Assembly (NCBI RefSeq): GCF_035222275.1
Contig: NC_085883.1
Span: 2,604,001-2,668,000, forward strand
DNA length: 64,000 nt
Source of the DNA: Podospora bellae-mahoneyi
Lineage: Eukaryota > Ascomycota > Sordariomycetes > Sordariales > Podosporaceae
Direction: 5' to 3'
Shown here in pieces: positions 60,658-64,000 of the stretch (positions are counted from its first letter, which is position 1; the number at the start of each line of letters is the position of its first letter). The notes below the pieces were generated by a model. The model saw nothing but the letters and a program-made list of their open reading frames with translations, was not told the DNA's origin and made no database searches. The translations under genes and the position numbers were made by a program.

Positions 60658-61690
60658 ATGGCCTCCTCCGCCTCGCGAGCAGCCCTTAGCTCCATCCCCC
60701 TCTTTCACGAAAAACTTCTCAAATCCAACCGCATCCTCGCCGTCTGCGGCGCCGGCCTCAGCGCAGCCTCCGGCCTTCCCACCTTCCGCGGTGCCGGAGG
60801 TCTATGGAGGAACCACAACGCCGTCGACCTTGCCACCCCCGAAGCCTTTGACGCCGATCCCGGTTTGGTCTGGCTGTTTTACGCCTACGTACTCCATTTC
60901 CATCCCCGTTTTCCTTTGATGTACAGGTCTGATATTTATCAACAGCGCCGACACATGGCCTTGACAGCCAAGCCCAACCCGGCTCATTACGCCCTGGCCG
61001 AGCTGGCGAGAAAGAGACCTGGTTTTAAATGTCTTTCTCAGAATGTAGATAGTATGTCAGCCATTTCCCCCCTTTCCGTCCCCTGTTCCTAACCCCAATC
61101 AAGACCTCCACGTCAGAGCCAACCACCCAAGCGATCAGCTCTCTCTGCTTCACGGCTCGCTTTTCACGCTCAAGTGCACCACTTGCTCCTGGAAAGACCC
61201 TTACAATATCGCCGATCCATTATGTCCTGCCCTTGCCCCGGCGGCAGAGTCCAATCCTGACCCGACAAAGCCGCTTCCTTTGCTAGATCCGGCCCAGCCG
61301 TTGGCCGAGATTAGGGAGAGTGAATTACCGCATTGTCCGGATTGTAAGACTGAACTGCAGAGGCCGGGGGTAGTGTGGTTTGGGGAGATGCTAGATGAGG
61401 ATATGTTGGATGATATTGAGGAGTGGATTGAGAAAGAGCCGGTGGATATGGTTTTGGTCGTGGGGACGAGCTCGGCGGTGTATCCTGCGGCGGGGTATGC
61501 TGAGCGGGCGAGGACAAAGGGGCGGACGAGTGTGGTGACTGTTAATTTGGAGATTACGGAGGAGGACTGGGGGAGGATGAGGAAGGGGGATTTTGGGTTT
61601 GAGGGGGATGCGAGTTTGTTGGTGCCGGAACTGTTGAGGCCGGTGATTGGGGAGGTGAAGGGGGAGGAGGAGGAGGAGGTGAAGGTGTAA
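60658..61690 (+). CDS. Sirtuin, class III (SIRT5-like NAD-dependent protein deacylase)
   Basis: Exons 60658-60888, 60946-61051 and 61104-61690 with introns of 57 and 52 nt; 307 aa. The Rossmann motif GAGLSAASGLPTFRG binds NAD, LSQNVDN lies in the active site, and catalytic His129 is in LLHGS. Zinc ligands are Cys137/Cys140 (KCTTC) and Cys190/Cys193 (HCPDC). RPGVVWFGEML and VVGTSSAVYPAAGY complete the fold. FYAYRR contains Tyr75 and Arg78, the Tyr-x-x-Arg pair that in SIRT5-class enzymes binds succinyl, malonyl or glutaryl lysine. Because the pair is split by the first intron, a wrong splice model would lose it. Start ATG has good context (ACCATGG). The C-terminus is acidic (EEEEEVKV). Confidence 0.92.
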
Positions 61691-62545
61691 ACTTGGGGTG
61701 GGTATATGGGTGCTGTGTTGAATGTTAACTAACGTCTGCTTGCCATGTTCAAATCTATTTCGTGAACCAATATTCAGTAGTGTTGGCACCGACCTAATGC
61801 AGCAGACTCTCAGAGAGGGTGAGGCTGTTTAGACCTATTAGCATCTTGGAGTATCGGCGACTTATAGGATTTCAAAGACAGTTCAGACTAACAGAAATAA
61901 TACCGGGAAGTCACTCTCAATCACGGTTTTGAGAGTCCCGGTGCCAGACAAACTCCAAACGTACGTAATTTGAGAGTCTCGAGTGCATGCCGACCCTTGT
62001 CTCGGTTGATTCGAACTTTTTAACTGCATAAACTACCTACCGAGGCACCCTTTCCACTTGCTTGCAATGGAATGGACGATTGTCCATTCTACAGCAGTCG
62101 GCTGCTTCCATCAACGACAACCAAATGAGGTAGGCGTGGCATCTACCAAAGGCTCTTTCTTCACCCCCAAACCAGATTCAAGATGGTACGACATCACATG
62201 AGAGTGGAAATCTATCTCGGTAACAGGTCATCAATCGTGGTTGCCATACTGGGGCAGGTCGGGGTCAGAGGATTGGGGAAGGGCAGGTAGGTATCTTGGA
62301 AAGGCCACAACGTCATCATGGCAGAATCGCTGTTGCAATTCAGAGCAACGCCTTTGGAATTCGGCTTGACTCTGTTGCAGATCGATTTACTTTGCCTCTT
62401 TGCTTTCCTTTGCCGTCTTTCGGAGGTTCACGGTCCAGGGCTATCGCAAGATATCTCTACAAACTCGGTCGTCAACCAGCTTGGGAGGCCGACTTCACAT
62501 CTCATCATCATCATCATTTACCTCAGCATCGATTTATCAGTAACA
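61691..62545. other. Intergenic region upstream of the small secreted protein
   Basis: No gene seen. The phrase GAGAGTC and its complement occur several times at about 61808-61980. The last 250 bp are probably promoter and leader. Confidence 0.5.
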
Positions 62546-63238
62546 ATGGTCAACTTTTCCCTTAACGTCACCGTCTTGGCTCTGGTGGCCTCAGTGGCAG
62601 CTGCCCCAGCCACAGCTGACGCTTCTTCAACCACCTTCTCCTTCGCTCGATGGGTTGAAGATATTATCGCCAATCCGGACACAGCCCTCTCGCCCGCCGA
62701 AGCAATCGCGGCAGCGAATGCTACTGAGGTTGTCAGCACGGCAGGCGGTCTCCAAAAGAGAGCCAACTGTCAGCCGACATTTCCAGATGCGCCCGTATGA
62801 TACCCCTACCTTTTCCTACTCCTTGACTTAGCTTGCACAAGAACCAAGATATCTAACGGATCTGGCTGCATATATAGGCACCCGACGCAGCAGCCTGCCT
62901 TAATGATCTCGCTCGCAAGGGCGCTAATGGTCAACACTGTGCTATGGGGACGCGTGTCTTCGAAATTGAGATGTGTCGAATTGGTGGTGCGCAGATTGTT
63001 GCCAGCAGAGGCGGTTTGGCGGCGCAAAGTGTCAATTGGTATATCCATGCTGTTTTTATCGATGTTTCGTTTCCTTGTTTTCTGGGACGCTGGCTGATAT
63101 GGTATGTGATCTAGCCAGGATGTCGCTCGCACGGGCGGGTTGATCTTTGACAGCTGCTTCCGAGCGGACAACACAGTCAAGGGCAGCGAGATTTGCATTA
63201 CCAACAGGTTGATGCAGATCAATATCAGTGGATTCTGA
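62546..63238 (+). CDS. Small secreted cysteine-containing protein with Kex2-type propeptide
   Basis: Exons 62546-62794, 62878-63038 and 63115-63238 with introns of 83 and 76 nt; 177 aa. Residues 1-20 (MVNFSLNVTVLALVASVAAA) are a signal peptide. A propeptide ends in Lys-Arg at 71-72 (LQKRANC), a Kex2 site. The mature part of about 105 residues has seven cysteines (75, 90, 104, 116, 137, 151, 164), with segments CAMGTRVFEIEMC and SRGGLAAQSVNCQDVARTG. I recognise no named family. Small secreted Cys-containing proteins in fungi include effectors, antimicrobial proteins and wall proteins; none can be chosen here. Splicing at TG|C forms Cys137, which supports the join. Confidence 0.75.
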
Positions 63239-63688
63239 GGCTCTAGGGGAATATCGTAAAGTCTGGGATGGAGATGGTTCACAGTTGTCCAGGTGTAGGG
63301 TATAAGGTAAGTAGCATTGTTCGAAAAATAAGAAATCTTTCGCGCACACAAGAAAAGAAAAGGGAACGGATTGCAGTGCCCCCAAAGCCTTCTCACATTG
63401 TAAAAGATTACCGGTATTTTCCTCCATTAAACTTGCAAAGTTTCTCAGAAACCCATACTTTCCATCAAGCCCCCCGGGTATCAAACCTGCCAATCACAAG
63501 AAACAATCATACTGTACCCATGGACATTAACCCTAGTATCTGCCCATCAACATCACAGGCGTAAGGCTCCACGAAAGGGTATTTCCCAAATGCGCTACTG
63601 TGCTCTTCTGAATATCTGTCTCTGGTCAAGACACTCTGGAACTTCAATTGTGCTTCAAACATAAGCCAGAAATTCAAGCTCAACTATC
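63239..63688. other. Region between the secreted protein gene and the 5S genes
   Basis: 3' flank of the secreted-protein gene; nothing else is seen. Confidence 0.55.
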
Positions 63689-63807
63689 ACATACGACCAT
63701 ACCCAGCTGAAAATACGGCATCCCGTCCGCTCTGCCCGAGTCAAGCAGCTGAGGGCCGAATTAGTACTCAGGTGGGTGACCACTGGGGAATCCTCGGTGT
63801 TGTATGT
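63689..63807 (+). rRNA. 5S ribosomal RNA, copy 1
   Basis: 119 nt starting ACATACGACCATA and ending GTTGTATGT, whose ends pair (ACATACGAC with GTTGTATGT) as helix I of 5S rRNA. The internal ATCCCGTCCGCTCTGCC, GAGTCAAGCAGC and GGGTGACCACTGGGGAAT match fungal 5S domains including the Pol III control regions. A T run right after the end is the terminator. Confidence 0.93.
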
Positions 63808-63872
63808 TTTTATGCTTTTTTTCCCTCAGTCTCATTGTCTACACATGAACCCATCCCCTGACCCAAACCGTC

Positions 63873-63991
63873 ACATACGACCACACCCAGCTGAAAATAC
63901 GGCATCCCGTCCGCTCTGCCCGAGTCAAGCAGCTGAGGGCCGAATTAGTACTCAGGTGGGTGACCACTGGGGAATCCTCGGTGTTGTATGT
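63873..63991 (+). rRNA. 5S ribosomal RNA, copy 2
   Basis: 119 nt identical to copy 1 except for a T-to-C change at position 12, in the same orientation, 184 bp downstream. It is also followed by TTTTTATGCT. Confidence 0.93.
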
Positions 63992-64000
63992 TTTTATGCT

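Noticed and set aside
1-64000. CRISPR arrays, prokaryotic operons or viral insertions
   Set aside because: No regularly spaced repeats, no ribosome-binding-site-led gene strings and no viral protein motifs were seen; all coding evidence is spliced fungal genes.

Overview
This window is nuclear DNA of a filamentous ascomycete, most likely a Sordariomycete of the Sordariales type. The evidence is short introns (mostly 49-112 nt) with GT...AG borders and CTAAC-like branch sites, fungal-specific gene families (velvet regulator, CRH transglycosidase, fungal tyrosinase, GH43 enzymes), intron-containing nuclear tRNAs, isolated 5S rRNA genes, and an AT-rich block that looks RIP-mutated. Nothing indicates a prokaryote, plasmid or virus. 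I joined exons by hand from splice signals, reading frame and family conservation; all joins kept frame.

Left arm (2.3-19.5 kb): a VosA-like velvet regulator (+), a secreted GH43 glycosidase (-), an SNM1/Artemis-type metallo-beta-lactamase DNA repair nuclease (-) divergent from a microsomal cytochrome P450 (+), a secreted tyrosinase with seven introns (-), and a DapA-family aldolase (-).

Middle (19.5-32.2 kb): about 12.7 kb without a supportable protein gene. It holds an AT-rich element of about 2.0 kb bounded by 97-bp terminal inverted repeats that differ mainly by transitions (RIP-like), an unmutated-looking island inside that element, a 499-bp MITE with about 50-bp inverted ends and a perfect 9-bp target duplication, and a tRNA-His gene with an intron just beyond the MITE.

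Right arm (32.2-64 kb): gene-dense housekeeping DNA. It has a Dbf4/Dfp1 replication kinase subunit (-) divergent from an Icp55-like mitochondrial aminopeptidase (+), an SREBP-type bHLH factor (-) divergent from ATG12 (+), PanB of pantothenate synthesis (-), UBC8/UBE2H-type E2 (+), a Saf4/CCDC130-like splicing factor (-), a possible small myristoylated protein (-), a second secreted GH43 (+) convergent with an MFS anion-symporter-type transporter (-), tRNA-Asp with an 8-nt intron, a CRH-type GPI-anchored glucan/chitin transglycosidase (+), a SIRT5-like sirtuin (+), a small secreted cysteine-containing protein (+), and two tandem 5S rRNA genes at the right edge.

The genes do not form one pathway. 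The GH43 genes and the MFS transporter fit plant-polysaccharide use, with two XlnR/Xyr1-like sites upstream of the first GH43. The P450 and tyrosinase are neighbours, but no backbone enzyme makes them a metabolite cluster. The most unusual observation is in the UBC8-type gene, where a conserved in-frame join appears to need a one-nucleotide micro-exon; an alternative join exists and is stated.
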